DNA of 64,000 bases. Source: Micrococcus sp023147585. GTDB taxonomy: Bacteria > Actinomycetota > Actinomycetes > Actinomycetales > Micrococcaceae. Below the pieces are notes generated by a model. The model was not told the DNA's origin, made no database searches, and was given only the letters and a program-made list of their open reading frames with translations. The DNA lies in NCBI RefSeq assembly GCF_044872765.1, contig NZ_CP085253.1, forward strand, positions 744,001-808,000. Direction: 5' to 3'. This document shows, piece after piece, positions 49,029 to 59,200 of this stretch (the stretch's first letter is position 1; the number at the start of each line of letters is the position of its first letter). A program made the position numbers and the translations under genes.

Positions 49029-49517
49029 TCAGCCGGCGAGGCCCAGCAGCCGGGAGGCCACGACGGGTGCGTTCTCCGAGCAGGCCGTGATCAGCAGGAT
49101 GGTGTCGTCGCCGGCGATCGTGCCGAGCACGTGCTCCACCCGGGCGTGGTCGATCACGCTGGCCAGGAACTGGGCGGCCCCCGGCGGGGTGCGCAGCACG
49201 ACCAGGTTCTCGCTCGGCTCGGCGGAGATCAGCAGCTCGCGGGCCATGCTCGCCAGGCGGCCCTGCTGGGACTCCGAGCTGCGCGGCGGGACCGCGGACT
49301 CCTCGCCCTCGGCCGGCACCGCGTAGACCATCCCCGCGGCGCCGCGCACCCGGACGGCGCCCAGGTCCACGAGGTCGCGGGAGAGGGTGCCCTGGGTGAC
49401 GGAGAGGCCGCGATCCCCCAGGGCGGCGGAGAGCTCGGCCTGCGAACGGACCTCGCGCGTGGCCAGCAGCTCGCGGATCGCGGCCTGCCGGGCGGTCTTG
49501 GTGGTCGGCACGGCCAT
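49029..49517 (-). CDS. argR: Arginine repressor ArgR
   Basis: Hexameric repressor controlled by arginine. It has 162 residues. The winged-helix N-terminus is ARQAAIRELLATREVRSQAELSAALGDRGLSVTQGTLSRDLVDL; the C-terminal oligomerisation domain binds arginine through GTIAGDDTILLI. Its ATG shares one base with the argF stop (TGATG), so it is the last coupled gene of argC-J-B-D-F-R. Its likely operators are the ARG boxes near 47415 and 55044. Confidence 0.96.
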   Translation of the reverse strand: MAVPTTKTARQAAIRELLATREVRSQAELSAALGDRGLSVTQGTLSRDLVDLGAVRVRGAAGMVYAVPAEGEESAVPPRSSESQQGRLASMARELLISAEPSENLVVLRTPPGAAQFLASVIDHARVEHVLGTIAGDDTILLITACSENAPVVASRLLGLAG

Positions 49518-50503
49518 CAGCGCGCCCCCTCCGCCGTCGCGCGCGGATCCTCCGCCAGCCCGGAGCGGTACAGGAGCCAGGCCATGAGGGCCTTCTGCGC
49601 GTGCAGGCGGTTCTCCGCCTCGTCGAAGACCACCGAGGCCGGGCCGTCAATGACGTCGGCGCTCACCTCGTAGCCGCGGTAGGCCGGCAGGCAGTGCAGG
49701 AAGATCGCGTCCTCGGCGGCCCGGGCCATCGCGGCCCCGTCCACCTGGTAGGCGCGGAAGAGGGTGTGCCGATCCTCCTTCTCGTCCTCCTGGCCCATGG
49801 AGATCCAGGTGTCCGTCACGACCACGTCGGCGCCGTCCAGGGCCTCGCCCGGATCCGAGGTGATGAGCACCGAGCCGCCGGTCTCGAGGGCACGCTCCCG
49901 AGCGGCCGCCACGACGTCGTCGGCGGGGAGGAAGCCGGCGGGGCCGGCGATCCGCACGTGCATGCCCGCCGTGACGCCGGCCAGGAGGTAGGAGTTGGCC
50001 ATGTTGTTGGCCGCGTCCCCCACGTACGCCAGGGTCAGGCCCGCGGTGCGGCCCTTGTGCTCCCGCACCGTGAGGAGGTCGGCGAGCAGCTGGCACGGGT
50101 GGTAGTCGTCGGAGAGCGCGTTGACCACGGGGACCCGGGAGTGGGCGGCCATCTCCTCGAGACCGGCCTGCGCGAACGTGCGCCACACGATGATCCCGAC
50201 CATGCGCTCCAGGACCTGGGCCGTGTCCGCGACGGACTCCTTGTGGCCCAGCTGCGACTCCCCCGGGTTGACGATCAGCGGGCTGCCGCCGAGCTCCGCG
50301 ATCCCGGCGGAGAAGGACACGCGGGTGCGCGTGGAGGTCTTGTCGAAGAAGACCACGCCGGTGCGGGGACCCGCCAGCGGGCGGTGCAGGAAGCGGTCCC
50401 CCTTCATCTCCAGGGCCAGGTCGAGGACCTCGGCCTGCTCCGCGGGGCTCAGGTCCGTGTCCACCAGGAAGTGGCGGGTCGGGGGGTGGGGGGCGGTGCT
50501 CAT
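49517..50503 (-). CDS. argF: Ornithine carbamoyltransferase
   Basis: Makes citrulline from ornithine and carbamoyl phosphate. It has 328 residues. The carbamoyl phosphate motif is STRTRVSF (near 55) and the ornithine motif is HCLPAYRG. GGAGGAG lies just before the ATG. It follows argD after 73 bp, the largest gap in the argC-R run, and is coupled to argR. Confidence 0.97.
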   Translation of the reverse strand: MSTAPHPPTRHFLVDTDLSPAEQAEVLDLALEMKGDRFLHRPLAGPRTGVVFFDKTSTRTRVSFSAGIAELGGSPLIVNPGESQLGHKESVADTAQVLERMVGIIVWRTFAQAGLEEMAAHSRVPVVNALSDDYHPCQLLADLLTVREHKGRTAGLTLAYVGDAANNMANSYLLAGVTAGMHVRIAGPAGFLPADDVVAAARERALETGGSVLITSDPGEALDGADVVVTDTWISMGQEDEKEDRHTLFRAYQVDGAAMARAAEDAIFLHCLPAYRGYEVSADVIDGPASVVFDEAENRLHAQKALMAWLLYRSGLAEDPRATAEGAR

Positions 50504-50576
50504 GGGGTCTCCTCCCGGAGAGGTGGGGCGGACGGGTGGGGCGGGCGGGCCCGCCAGGTCGGTGGCGCGAGGTCGC

Positions 50577-51836
50577 TCAGGCGGCGGCCACGAGGGCCGG
50601 CAGCGAGTCCGTGAAGCGGTCGAGGTCGGCCCGCCCGATGGTCAGGGGCGGGGCCAGGCGCAGGGTGGCGGGACCGGTGGCGTTGAGGATCCATCCGGCG
50701 TCGAGGCCGGCCCGCACGACGCCGGGGGCGAGCCCGCCCTCCGGGTCCGCGCCCGCCCTCTCGGCGAGGTCCACGCCGATCCACAGGCCGTAGGCGCGCA
50801 CGGCGCTCACCTCCGGCAGCGCCGACAGGCGGGCGGCCAGGCGCACGCCCTCCGCGCGGACACGCTCCAGCAGCCCCTCGGCGCGGATCGTCTCGACGAC
50901 GGCCAGGCCGGCCGCCGTTGCGAGTGGATTGCCGCCGAATGTGGTGCCGTGCTGGCCCGCGGTGAGCAGGCCGGAGGCGCGCTCGCCCACGCACACGAGC
51001 GCGCCGATCGGCACGCCGCCGCCCAGGCCCTTCGCAAGGGTGAACGCGTCCGGGAGGACGGGCACGTCCGAGCCGGTGACCTCCGGGCTCTGGAAGCCGA
51101 ACCACGCCCCGGTGCGGCCCATGCCGGACTGCACCTCGTCGAGGATCATGAGGGCGCCGGCCTCACGGGTGGCCTCGCGCACCCCGGACAGGTAGCCGGC
51201 GGGCCAGCCGTGCACGCCTGCCTCGCCCTGCACGGGCTCCAGCAGCACGGCCGCCACGGTGGCCCCGTCCGCGTCCGGGGCGAGCGCGGCGCGCAGCGCG
51301 GGAAGATCCCCGCCCGGGACGTGCTCGACGCCGCCGGGCAGCGGCTCGAAGGGGGCGCGGTAGGCCTGCTTGTGGGTGAGGGCGAGGGCGCCCATGGTGC
51401 GGCCGTGGAAGGCCCGCTCGAGGGCGATCACCCGGGTGCGCCGCCCCGAGGGGTCCTCGCCGCCGTGGCGGCGGGCCAGCTTGAAGGCGGCCTCGTTGGC
51501 CTCGGTGCCGGAGTTGGCGAAGAAGACAGTGGAGCCCTCGGGTGCGCCGGCCGCCGCGAGCAGCTCCTCCGCGAGCCGGACCTGCGGCTCCGAGGTGAAG
51601 AGGTTGGAGACGTGCCCGAGCGTGCCGACCTGCTCGGTCACCGCGCGCACGATCGCCGGGTGGGCATGGCCGAGCGAGTTCACGGCGATCCCGGCCAGCA
51701 GGTCCGTGTACTCCTTCCCGTCCGCGTCCCACACGCGGCTGCCCTCCCCGCGCACCAGGACGCGCGAGGGGGGCCCGAACACGCCGGTCAGGGAGGCGCC
51801 GTAGCGCTGGAGCAGCTGGGACTGGGTGGTGCTCAT
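50577..51836 (-). CDS. argD: Acetylornithine aminotransferase
   Basis: PLP-dependent class III aminotransferase acting on N-acetylornithine. It has 419 residues. Motifs include FFANSGTEANEAAFKLAR, LDEVQSGMGRTG and the PLP-lysine segment FTLAKGLGGGVPIGA, with the lysine around residue 268. ATG at 51836 overlaps the argB stop as ATGA. Possible additional role in lysine synthesis, as in other bacteria. Confidence 0.96.
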   Translation of the reverse strand: MSTTQSQLLQRYGASLTGVFGPPSRVLVRGEGSRVWDADGKEYTDLLAGIAVNSLGHAHPAIVRAVTEQVGTLGHVSNLFTSEPQVRLAEELLAAAGAPEGSTVFFANSGTEANEAAFKLARRHGGEDPSGRRTRVIALERAFHGRTMGALALTHKQAYRAPFEPLPGGVEHVPGGDLPALRAALAPDADGATVAAVLLEPVQGEAGVHGWPAGYLSGVREATREAGALMILDEVQSGMGRTGAWFGFQSPEVTGSDVPVLPDAFTLAKGLGGGVPIGALVCVGERASGLLTAGQHGTTFGGNPLATAAGLAVVETIRAEGLLERVRAEGVRLAARLSALPEVSAVRAYGLWIGVDLAERAGADPEGGLAPGVVRAGLDAGWILNATGPATLRLAPPLTIGRADLDRFTDSLPALVAAA

Positions 51837-52804
51837 GCGTCCTCCTGGCCCGGGGCCGGTGCGTCGTCGTCGGGGACCACCTGGGTGCCCACGCCCGCCG
51901 ACGTGAACACCTCCAGCAGCATGGAGTGGGGCCGGCGGCCGTCCACCACGTGGGCGCGCTGCACGCCGGCCTCCACGGCGTCCAGGCACGCGGCCATCTT
52001 CGGGATCATGCCCGAGGCCAGGGAGGGCAGCAGTGCGCGCAGCTGGCCGGCGGTGAGGGAGCTGATGAGGGATCCGCGGTCGGGCCAGTCCGCATAGAGT
52101 CCCTCGACGTCCGTGAGGAGGACGAGCTTCGTGGCCCCCAGGGCGGCCGCGAGCGCGGCGGCGGCCGTGTCGGCGTTGACGTTGAGCACGTGGCCGGTGG
52201 GGTCGCCGTCCGGCCCGATCTCGGGGGCGACGGAGGAGACGACGGGGATGCGCCCGGCGTCGATCACGTCCCGGATGGCGGCGGGGTTCACCCCCGTCAC
52301 CTCGCCCACCAGCCCGAGGTCCACCTCGACGCCGTCCACGACGGCCCCGGTCCGGCGGGCGCGGAACAGGCCGGCGTCCTCCCCCGAGGACCCCACCGCG
52401 TACGGCCCGTGCGAGTTGATCAGTCCCACGAGCTCGCGGCCGACCTGGCCGGTGAGGACCATGCGCACCACCTCCATGGCCTCCGGCGTGGTGACGCGCA
52501 GTCCGCCCCGGAACTCGGAGGAGATCCCGAGGCGGTCGAGCATCGCGTTGATCTGCGGACCGCCTCCGTGCACCACCACGGGGTGCACGCCCACGTGGTG
52601 CAGGAACACCACGTCCTCGGCGAACGCCGCCCGCAGCTCCTCCGAGACCATGGCGTTGCCGCCGTACTTGATGACCATGGTGGTGCCGGCGAAGCGGCGG
52701 ATCCACGGGAGCGCCTCCACGAGGACCTCGGCCTTCGAGGCGGCCCGCTCGAGGCGGTCCGCCGTGGAGAGCACGGGCGGGGCGGCGGTGGGGTTCTCGC
52801 TCAT
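51833..52804 (-). CDS. argB: Acetylglutamate kinase
   Basis: Phosphorylates N-acetylglutamate, the usual feedback-controlled step. It has 323 residues. Motifs are VIKYGGNAM (near 42), VVHGGGPQI and NVNADTAAAALA. ATG at 52804 is preferred because GAGGAG lies 7 bases upstream; the GTG at 52819 would place that site inside the gene. The N-terminal helix fits arginine-sensitive forms. Confidence 0.96.
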   Translation of the reverse strand: MSENPTAAPPVLSTADRLERAASKAEVLVEALPWIRRFAGTTMVIKYGGNAMVSEELRAAFAEDVVFLHHVGVHPVVVHGGGPQINAMLDRLGISSEFRGGLRVTTPEAMEVVRMVLTGQVGRELVGLINSHGPYAVGSSGEDAGLFRARRTGAVVDGVEVDLGLVGEVTGVNPAAIRDVIDAGRIPVVSSVAPEIGPDGDPTGHVLNVNADTAAAALAAALGATKLVLLTDVEGLYADWPDRGSLISSLTAGQLRALLPSLASGMIPKMAACLDAVEAGVQRAHVVDGRRPHSMLLEVFTSAGVGTQVVPDDDAPAPGQEDA

Positions 52805-52815
52805 GTCGGGTCTCC

Positions 52816-53976
52816 TCACGTGGAGTAGGCGGAGTTCTCGTGCACGTAGTCGTGGGTGAGGTCATTGGTCCACACGATGGCCTCCGCGGAGCCGGCGTGC
52901 AGGTCGATCTCCACGCGCACCTCCCGGGCGCCCAGGTCCACGAGGGAACGGTCCTCCCCCACGCCGGAGGCGCGGCACACCTGCACGCCGTTGAAGGAGA
53001 CGTCCAGGGCGTCCGCGTCGAAGGGCGCGAGGGCCTCCGGCACGGTGCCGACGGCCGAGATGACGCGTCCCCAGTTCGGGTCCTGGCCGAACACGGCGGC
53101 CTTGAAGAGGTTGGACCGGGAGACCGCGCGGGCCACCGCCTCGGCGGCCGCTTCGGTGCTCGCTCCCACCACGCGGATCGCGATCTCGTGCGACGCGCCC
53201 TCGGCGTCGCCGATGAGCTGGCGGGCGAGGTCCGCGCACACCCCGCGCAGCAGCTCGGTGAACTCGCCCGGATCCGGCGTGGCGCCCGAGGCGCCGGAGG
53301 ACAGCAGCACCACGGTGTCGTTCGTGGACATGCAGCCGTCGGAGTCGGCGCGGTCGAACGTGGTGCGCACGGCCTCCCGCAGCGCGGCGTCGAGCACGGC
53401 GGAGGGCAGCAGCGCATCCGTGGTGAGGACGCACAGCATGGTCGCCAGTCCGGGCGCGAGCATGCCGGCGCCCTTGGCCATGCCGCCGATGACGTGGCCC
53501 TCGCCCGTCGCCAGCGCCTGCTTGGGCACGGTGTCCGTCGTCATGATCGCGACGGCGGCGTCCCCGCCGCCGTCGGCGGAGAGCGAGCCCGCCGCCGCAG
53601 AGACGCCCTCGAGCAGGAGCGGCATCGCGAGGCGCTCGCCGATCAGACCCGTGGAGCAGACCACGACGTCGGCGGGGTCCACGGACAGGGCCGCTGCCGT
53701 GTGCTCCACCGTGCGCCGGGCGTCCTCGAGGCCGGCCGCGCCCGTGGCCGCGTTGGCCCCGCCCGAGTTGAGCACGACGGCGGCGGCGCGCCCGTCCGCG
53801 AGCGCCGCGCGGGAGAGGCGCACGGGGGCGGCCGCCACGCGGTTCGTCGTGAACACGCCGGCGGCGGCGTGCTGCGGCCCGTCGTTCACGACGACGGCGA
53901 CGTCCGGCCTCCCCGACGGCTTGAGCCCGGCCGTGACGCCGGACGCGCGGAACCCCTGTGCTGCGGTGACGCTCAC
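52816..53976 (-). CDS. argJ: Bifunctional ornithine acetyltransferase/N-acetylglutamate synthase
   Basis: Recycles the acetyl group from acetylornithine to glutamate, so no separate argA or argE is needed. It has 386 residues. The self-cleavage region is AKGAGMLAPGLATMLCVL, with the nucleophilic Thr near residue 178. The C-terminus has VFGQDPNWGRVISA and DLTHDYVHENSAYST. GTG at 53976 overlaps the argC stop as GTGA. Confidence 0.97.
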   Translation of the reverse strand: MSVTAAQGFRASGVTAGLKPSGRPDVAVVVNDGPQHAAAGVFTTNRVAAAPVRLSRAALADGRAAAVVLNSGGANAATGAAGLEDARRTVEHTAAALSVDPADVVVCSTGLIGERLAMPLLLEGVSAAAGSLSADGGGDAAVAIMTTDTVPKQALATGEGHVIGGMAKGAGMLAPGLATMLCVLTTDALLPSAVLDAALREAVRTTFDRADSDGCMSTNDTVVLLSSGASGATPDPGEFTELLRGVCADLARQLIGDAEGASHEIAIRVVGASTEAAAEAVARAVSRSNLFKAAVFGQDPNWGRVISAVGTVPEALAPFDADALDVSFNGVQVCRASGVGEDRSLVDLGAREVRVEIDLHAGSAEAIVWTNDLTHDYVHENSAYST

Positions 53977-55013
53977 GGCGCGACCCCCTGGTGCTCGAGC
54001 CCGGTCTGCTCCGGCAGTCCCAGGGCGATGTTCATGGACTGCACGGCGCCGCCGGCCGTGCCCTTGGTGAGGTTGTCGAGGGCGGCGGTGACGATCACGC
54101 GCCCGGCGCGCCCGTCCACGGCCAGCTGCAGCTGCACGTGGTTGGAGCCCAGCACGGCCTTGGTGGCCGGCCACTGCCCCTGGGGAAGCACGTGGACGAA
54201 GCGCTCGCCCGCGTAGGCGGCCTCCCACGCCGCGCGCACCGCGTCCGGCGCGACCCCGGGGCGCAGGCGCGCGGTCGCCGTCGCGAGGATGCCGCGGGGC
54301 ATGGGGGCGAGGGTCGGCGTGAAGCTGATCTGCACGCGCTCCCCGGCCGCCTGGGACAGGCCCTGCTCGATCTCGGGGGTGTGCCGGTGCCCGCCGCCCA
54401 CGCCGTAGGGGCTCATGCCTCCCATGACCTCGGAGCCGAGCAGGTGCGGCTTGGCGGCCTTGCCCGCGCCCGAGGTGCCGGACGCGGCCACGATCACGAC
54501 GTCGGAGGTCTCGAGCAGGCCCGCCGCGAACCCGGGGGCCAGGGCCAGGATCGACGTCGTGGGATAGCACCCGGGGACGGCGATGCGGCGGGCGCCGGCC
54601 AGCCTCGCGCGCTGGCCCGGCAGCTCGGGCAGGCCGTAGGGCCACGTGCCCGCGTGCTCAGATCCGTAGAAGGCCTCCCAGTCCTCGGCGGACTCGAGGC
54701 GGTGGTCCGCGCCGGCGTCGATGACGAGCGTGTCCGGGGAGCGCTCCGCGATCTGCGCGGCGAGCGCGCCCGAGGCGCCGTGGGGCAGGGCGAGGAGGAC
54801 GACGTCGTGCCCGGCGAGCACGTCCGCGGTGGTCTCCTGCAGCACGCGGTCCGCGAGGGTGTGCAGATGCGGCTGGAGGGCGCCGAGGCGCTCCCCCGCG
54901 TTCGAGTGCGCCGTGATGGCGCCGATGCTGACCTCGGGGTGGTCCGCGAGCAGGCGCAGGGCCTCTCCCCCGGCATAGCCGCTGGCGCCGGAGACGGCGA
55001 CGGTGTGAGTCAT
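53973..55013 (-). CDS. argC: N-acetyl-gamma-glutamyl-phosphate reductase
   Basis: NADPH-dependent reductase, second committed step of the pathway. It has 346 residues. The N-terminal motif is GASGYAGGEALRLL; the catalytic Cys is in AVPGCYPTTSI (about residue 149). First gene of argC-J-B-D-F-R. TAGGGT lies exactly 6 bases before the ATG and two ARG-box-like sequences lie directly upstream. Confidence 0.97.
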   Translation of the reverse strand: MTHTVAVSGASGYAGGEALRLLADHPEVSIGAITAHSNAGERLGALQPHLHTLADRVLQETTADVLAGHDVVLLALPHGASGALAAQIAERSPDTLVIDAGADHRLESAEDWEAFYGSEHAGTWPYGLPELPGQRARLAGARRIAVPGCYPTTSILALAPGFAAGLLETSDVVIVAASGTSGAGKAAKPHLLGSEVMGGMSPYGVGGGHRHTPEIEQGLSQAAGERVQISFTPTLAPMPRGILATATARLRPGVAPDAVRAAWEAAYAGERFVHVLPQGQWPATKAVLGSNHVQLQLAVDGRAGRVIVTAALDNLTKGTAGGAVQSMNIALGLPEQTGLEHQGVAP

Positions 55014-55019
55014 GGGCCC

Positions 55020-55025
55020 ACCCTA
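55020..55025 (-). promoter_or_regulatory. Putative leaderless -10 element of argC
   Basis: TAGGGT followed by 6 bases and the argC ATG on the minus strand. Confidence 0.5.
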
Positions 55026-55028
55026 CCT

Positions 55029-55059
55029 GGTGTATGCGAGATTCGGAATATGTATGCGA
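55029..55059. promoter_or_regulatory. Two ARG-box-like operators between argC and the oxidoreductase gene
   Basis: CGGAATATGTATGCGA (55044-55059) resembles the argG box in reverse. TGTATGCGA is repeated 20 bp away (55031-55039), about two helical turns, as expected for paired ArgR sites. They overlap the predicted argC promoter. Confidence 0.6.
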
Positions 55060-55062
55060 TCG

Positions 55063-55068
55063 TACAGT
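55063..55068 (+). promoter_or_regulatory. Putative -10 element of the quinone oxidoreductase gene
   Basis: TACAGT, 7 bases before the ATG at 55076. No good -35 or Shine-Dalgarno sequence. Confidence 0.4.
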
Positions 55069-55075
55069 GGACGGC

Positions 55076-56080
55076 ATGAGCCTCGAACACGCCTCCCCCG
55101 CCCACCCCTCCACCCACCACGCCGTCGTCGTCGCCTCCGCGGGCGGACCCGAGGCACTGGCGTGGACCGAGGTCCCCGTGCCGACGCCGGCCGCCGGGCA
55201 GGTCCTCGTGCGCACGGCGGCGGCGGGCCTGAACTTCATCGAGACGTACCAGCGCTCCGGCGTGTACGCCGTGGACGTCCCCTTCACCCCCGGCACCGAG
55301 GGTGCGGGCGAGGTCGTGGCCGTGGGCGACGGCGTCGACGGCTCCCTCGTGGGGCGCCGCGTGGCGACGGCCGCCGGGCACGCCACGTACGCCGAGCACT
55401 TCACAGCCCCCGCCGACCAGCTCCTCGACGTGCCGGACGCCATGGACCTGGCCGACGCGGCGGCCCTGCCCCTGCAGGGCATGACGGCGCACTACCTGTG
55501 CCGCTCGACCTTCGAGGTGTCCGAGGGGCAGACGGTGGCGCTCACCGCCGGCGCGGGCGGCGTGGGCCTGCTCCTGACCCAGCTGGCGTCGGCCCGCGGG
55601 GCGCGCGTGATCGCCGCCGCCTCCACCGAGGAGAAGCGCGAGCTCTCGCGGGCCGCCGGGGCACACGCCGCCGTCGGCTATGCGGAGCTGAGGGACGCGG
55701 TCCTCGAGGCCACCGGCGGAGAGGGGGCGCACGTCGTCTACGACGGCGTCGGCCGAGACACCTTCGAGGCCTCGCTGACGATGCTGCGCGTGCGCGGCCT
55801 GCTGGTGCTCTTCGGGGGCGCCTCCGGCCAGGTCCCCCCGTTCGACCTGCAGCGCCTGAACTCCGGCGGCTCGCTCTACGTGACCCGGCCGTCCCTGGCG
55901 GCCTACACACGCACCGCCGAGGAGACCCGGCAGCGCGGCGCAGAGCTCTTCTCCGCGTGGACTCAGGGCTCCCTCGACGTGCGGATCGGCGCCCGCATCC
56001 CGCTCTCCGACGCCGGACGCGCGCACCAGCTGCTCGAGTCCCGCGCGACGACCGGCAAGGTGCTCCTGACGCTTCCGTGA
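55076..56080 (+). CDS. Zinc-independent quinone oxidoreductase (MDR family)
   Basis: NADPH-dependent medium-chain dehydrogenase/reductase, QOR-like. It has 334 residues. The N-terminus has GPEALAWTEVPVPTPAAGQVLVR and the substrate region LNFIETYQRSG; the cofactor motif is TAGAGGVGLLLTQLA, followed by GGEGAHVVYDGVG. There are no catalytic-zinc cysteines. ATG at 55076 is used rather than an in-frame ATG 42 bases earlier, which would overlap the ARG boxes. It is divergent from argC; no link to arginine is known. Confidence 0.9.
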   Translation: MSLEHASPAHPSTHHAVVVASAGGPEALAWTEVPVPTPAAGQVLVRTAAAGLNFIETYQRSGVYAVDVPFTPGTEGAGEVVAVGDGVDGSLVGRRVATAAGHATYAEHFTAPADQLLDVPDAMDLADAAALPLQGMTAHYLCRSTFEVSEGQTVALTAGAGGVGLLLTQLASARGARVIAAASTEEKRELSRAAGAHAAVGYAELRDAVLEATGGEGAHVVYDGVGRDTFEASLTMLRVRGLLVLFGGASGQVPPFDLQRLNSGGSLYVTRPSLAAYTRTAEETRQRGAELFSAWTQGSLDVRIGARIPLSDAGRAHQLLESRATTGKVLLTLP

Positions 56081-56168
56081 CCCCGCCGTGACGGTGTCAC
56101 GACGTCCTCGCGGGGCGGCGCGGAAGAGCCTACGCCGCCGCCCGGGGAGGGAGGACACCGCGCACGAG

Positions 56169-56198
56169 TCGTCAGGTTAACAACAGGTGAACTACACT
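56169..56198 (+). promoter_or_regulatory. Putative promoter of the pls-type gene
   Basis: TCGTCA (56169-56174), 18-base spacer, TACACT (56193-56198). The spacer includes GTTAAC-AACAG-GTGAAC, an imperfect inverted repeat that could be an operator. The leader is about 70 bases and ends with GGAGG 4 bases before the ATG. Confidence 0.4.
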
Positions 56199-56276
56199 GG
56201 GCTGGTTCGGCGGCCCGTCGTGAATCTCCCGACGCCGCGCCGCCCACCCATCGACTGACCCTTCATCGGAGGTCCC

Positions 56277-59200
56277 ATGACCGAGCCGACCGCCCGCGTC
56301 CACCCGCCGCAGCTCCCCGGATCCGACCGCACCCCGCCCCCACGGACCCTCCTCGACCTCTTCGAGGCCACGGTGCGTGAGCATCCCGACTCCCCCGCCC
56401 TCGACGACGGCCGCGAGCAGCTGACCTACGCGGAGCTGCACGAGCGCGTGCTGGAGTCCGCCCGCTTCCTCGCGGAGCGCGGCGTGCGACCCGGGGACCG
56501 GATCGGCGTGCGGATCGCGTCCGGCACCGTCGGCCTCTACGTCTCCATCCTCGCCGTGCTGGCCGCCGCCGCCGCCTATGTCCCCGTGGACGCGGACGAC
56601 CCGGAGGAGCGCGCCCGCCTCGTGTTCGGCGAGGCCCGCGTGGCCGGGATCCTCACGGACGAGCGCGTGCTGAGCGCCTCCCGCGAGCCCGCCGCCGACG
56701 TCGGGACGGGCGAGCCCGTGCGCCCGGGCCTGGGCGACGACGCGTGGATCATCTTCACCTCCGGCTCCACGGGCACCCCGAAGGGCGTGGCCGTCTCGCA
56801 CCGCTCCGCCGCCGCGTTCGTGGACGCTGAGGCGCGGATCTTCCTCCAGCAGGACCCGCTCGGCCCCGGCGACCGCGTGCTGGCGGGCCTCTCCGTGGCC
56901 TTCGACGCCTCCTGCGAGGAGATGTGGCTGGCCTGGCGCCACGGCGCATGCCTCGTGCCGGCCCCCCGCGCCCTCGTGCGCTCGGGCATGGACCTCGGCC
57001 CGTGGCTGGCCGAGCGCCGGATCACCGCCGTCTCCACGGTGCCCACCCTCGCCGCGATGTGGCCGACCGAGGCCATGGACAACGTGCGTCTGCTCATCTT
57101 CGGCGGCGAGGCCTGCCCGCCGGAGCTCGCCGCGCGCCTGGCGGTGGAGGGCCGCGAGGTGTGGAACACCTACGGCCCCACCGAGGCGACCGTGGTGGCC
57201 AGCGCTGCCCCTCTCACGGGCGAGGGGCCCGTGCGCATCGGGCTGCCGCTGGACGGCTGGGACCTCGCCGTCGTCGATCCCGCCACGGGGGTCCCCGTGG
57301 CCGCGGGCGAGACGGGCGAGCTGATCATCGGCGGCGTGGGGCTGGCCCGCTACCTGGATCCCGCGAAGGACGCCGAGAAGTACGCCCCCCTGCCCTCGCT
57401 GGGCTGGGAGCGCGCCTACCGCTCGGGCGACCTCGTGGTCTTCGACCCCGCGGGCCTGCTGTTCGTGGGCCGCGCCGACGACCAGGTGAAGCTCGGCGGC
57501 CGTCGCATCGAGCTCGGCGAGGTCGACGCCGCCCTCCAGGCACTGCCCGGGGTGCACGGCGGCGCGGCCGCGGTGCGCTCCACCCCCGCCGGGCACCAGA
57601 TCCTGGTGGGCTACCTCAAGCCCGGCGGTCCGCTCGAGGACTTCGACCTCGCGGACGCCCGCGAGCGCCTCACCGAGGAGCTGCCGGCCGCCCTCGTCCC
57701 GCGCCTCGCCCTCGTGGAGTCCCTGCCCACCAAGACCTCCGGCAAGGTGGACCGCCACGCCCTGCCCTGGCCCCTGCCGGGCGCCGAGGCCGCGGACGAG
57801 GGCGCCCCCGAGATCGACGAGTCCACCCCCGCGGGCTGGGTCCTGCGGCAGTGGGCGGACATCCTCGGCCAGGCCCCCGCCGGGCCGAAGACCGACTTCT
57901 TCGCCGCCGGCGGCGGCTCCCTCGCCGCGGCGCAGCTCGTGGCACGCCTGCGCCAGCGCCACCCCGCGGTCACGGTGCAGGACGTGTACCGCCACTCCAA
58001 GGCCGGCGCGCTCGTCGCCGCCGTCGTGGGTGAGGAGGGCGACGCCCCGGGCATCGAGGTGCACGACCGCCACGTGGCCCGCACCCGGCACCGCACGCAG
58101 TGGGCGCAGACCCTCGTGGGCCTGCCCGTGTTCGTGCTGCCCGCGCTCCGCCTGGGCGTGTGGACGGGCCTCGTGCTCAACGTCCTCGCCCTGACCGGCC
58201 TGGCCCCCGGGCTGCCGACCGTGTCGTGGTGGGTGCTCGGCGTGGCGGCCCTGCTCGTCGTCACCGCGCCGGGTCGCATGCTCATCGCCGGCCTCGCGGC
58301 GCGGCTGCTGCTGCGCGGCGTGGAGCCCGGCTCCTATCCGCGCGGCGGCCGCGTCCACCTGCGCCTGTGGCTGGCCCAGCACGTCACGGACCTCGTGGAC
58401 CCGTACTCGCTCGCCGGCGCCGCGTGGGTCCCGGCCTACGCCCGCCTGCTCGGCGCGAAGATCGGCCCGGACGTGGACCTGCACTCGGTGCCCCCCGTGA
58501 CCGGCCTGCTCGAGATCGGCGAGGGCGCGTCCATCGAGCCGGAGGTCGACCTCTCGGGCTACTGGGTGGACGGCGACGTCGTCCGGATCGGCCGGATGCA
58601 CGTGGGCGCCGGCGCCGTGGTCGGCGCCCGCTCGACGCTGATGCCGGGGGCCCGCGTGGGCGCCGGCGCGCACGTGGAGGCCGGCTCGACCGTGGCCGGC
58701 CGCCTGCGCGGCGGCCAGCGCCACGCCGGATCTCCCGCCGCCAAGGTGGGCAAGGTCAAGGCGGACGGGCCCAACGTGGCGCCACCCCGGGCCACGGGCT
58801 GGCGCATCGCCTCCACCGTGGGCTCCACCGTGCTGGCCCTGCTGCCGCTCGTGGCGGCCGCCGCCGCGCTCGCCGTGGGCGCGTGGTCCCTGGCGTGGTG
58901 GCCGGAGGCGGGCGCCGCGGCCACCCCGCTGGCCGCCGTCGGGCAGACCGCCCTGCGCCTGCTGGCCGCCTCGCCGCTCATGGCGGCGGTGTGGTTCGGC
59001 ACGCAGATGCTGCTGGTCCTGCTGACCGTGCGCGTGCTCTCCGTGGGCATCACGGAGGGCCACCACCCCGTCCGCTCTCGGGTGGGCTGGCAGATCTGGG
59101 CCACCGAGCGTGTCCTCGACGCCGCGCGAGACCAGCTCTTCCCCCTCTACGCCTCGCGCTTCACGCCCGTGTGGCTGCGCTGGCTCGGCGCGGAGATCGG

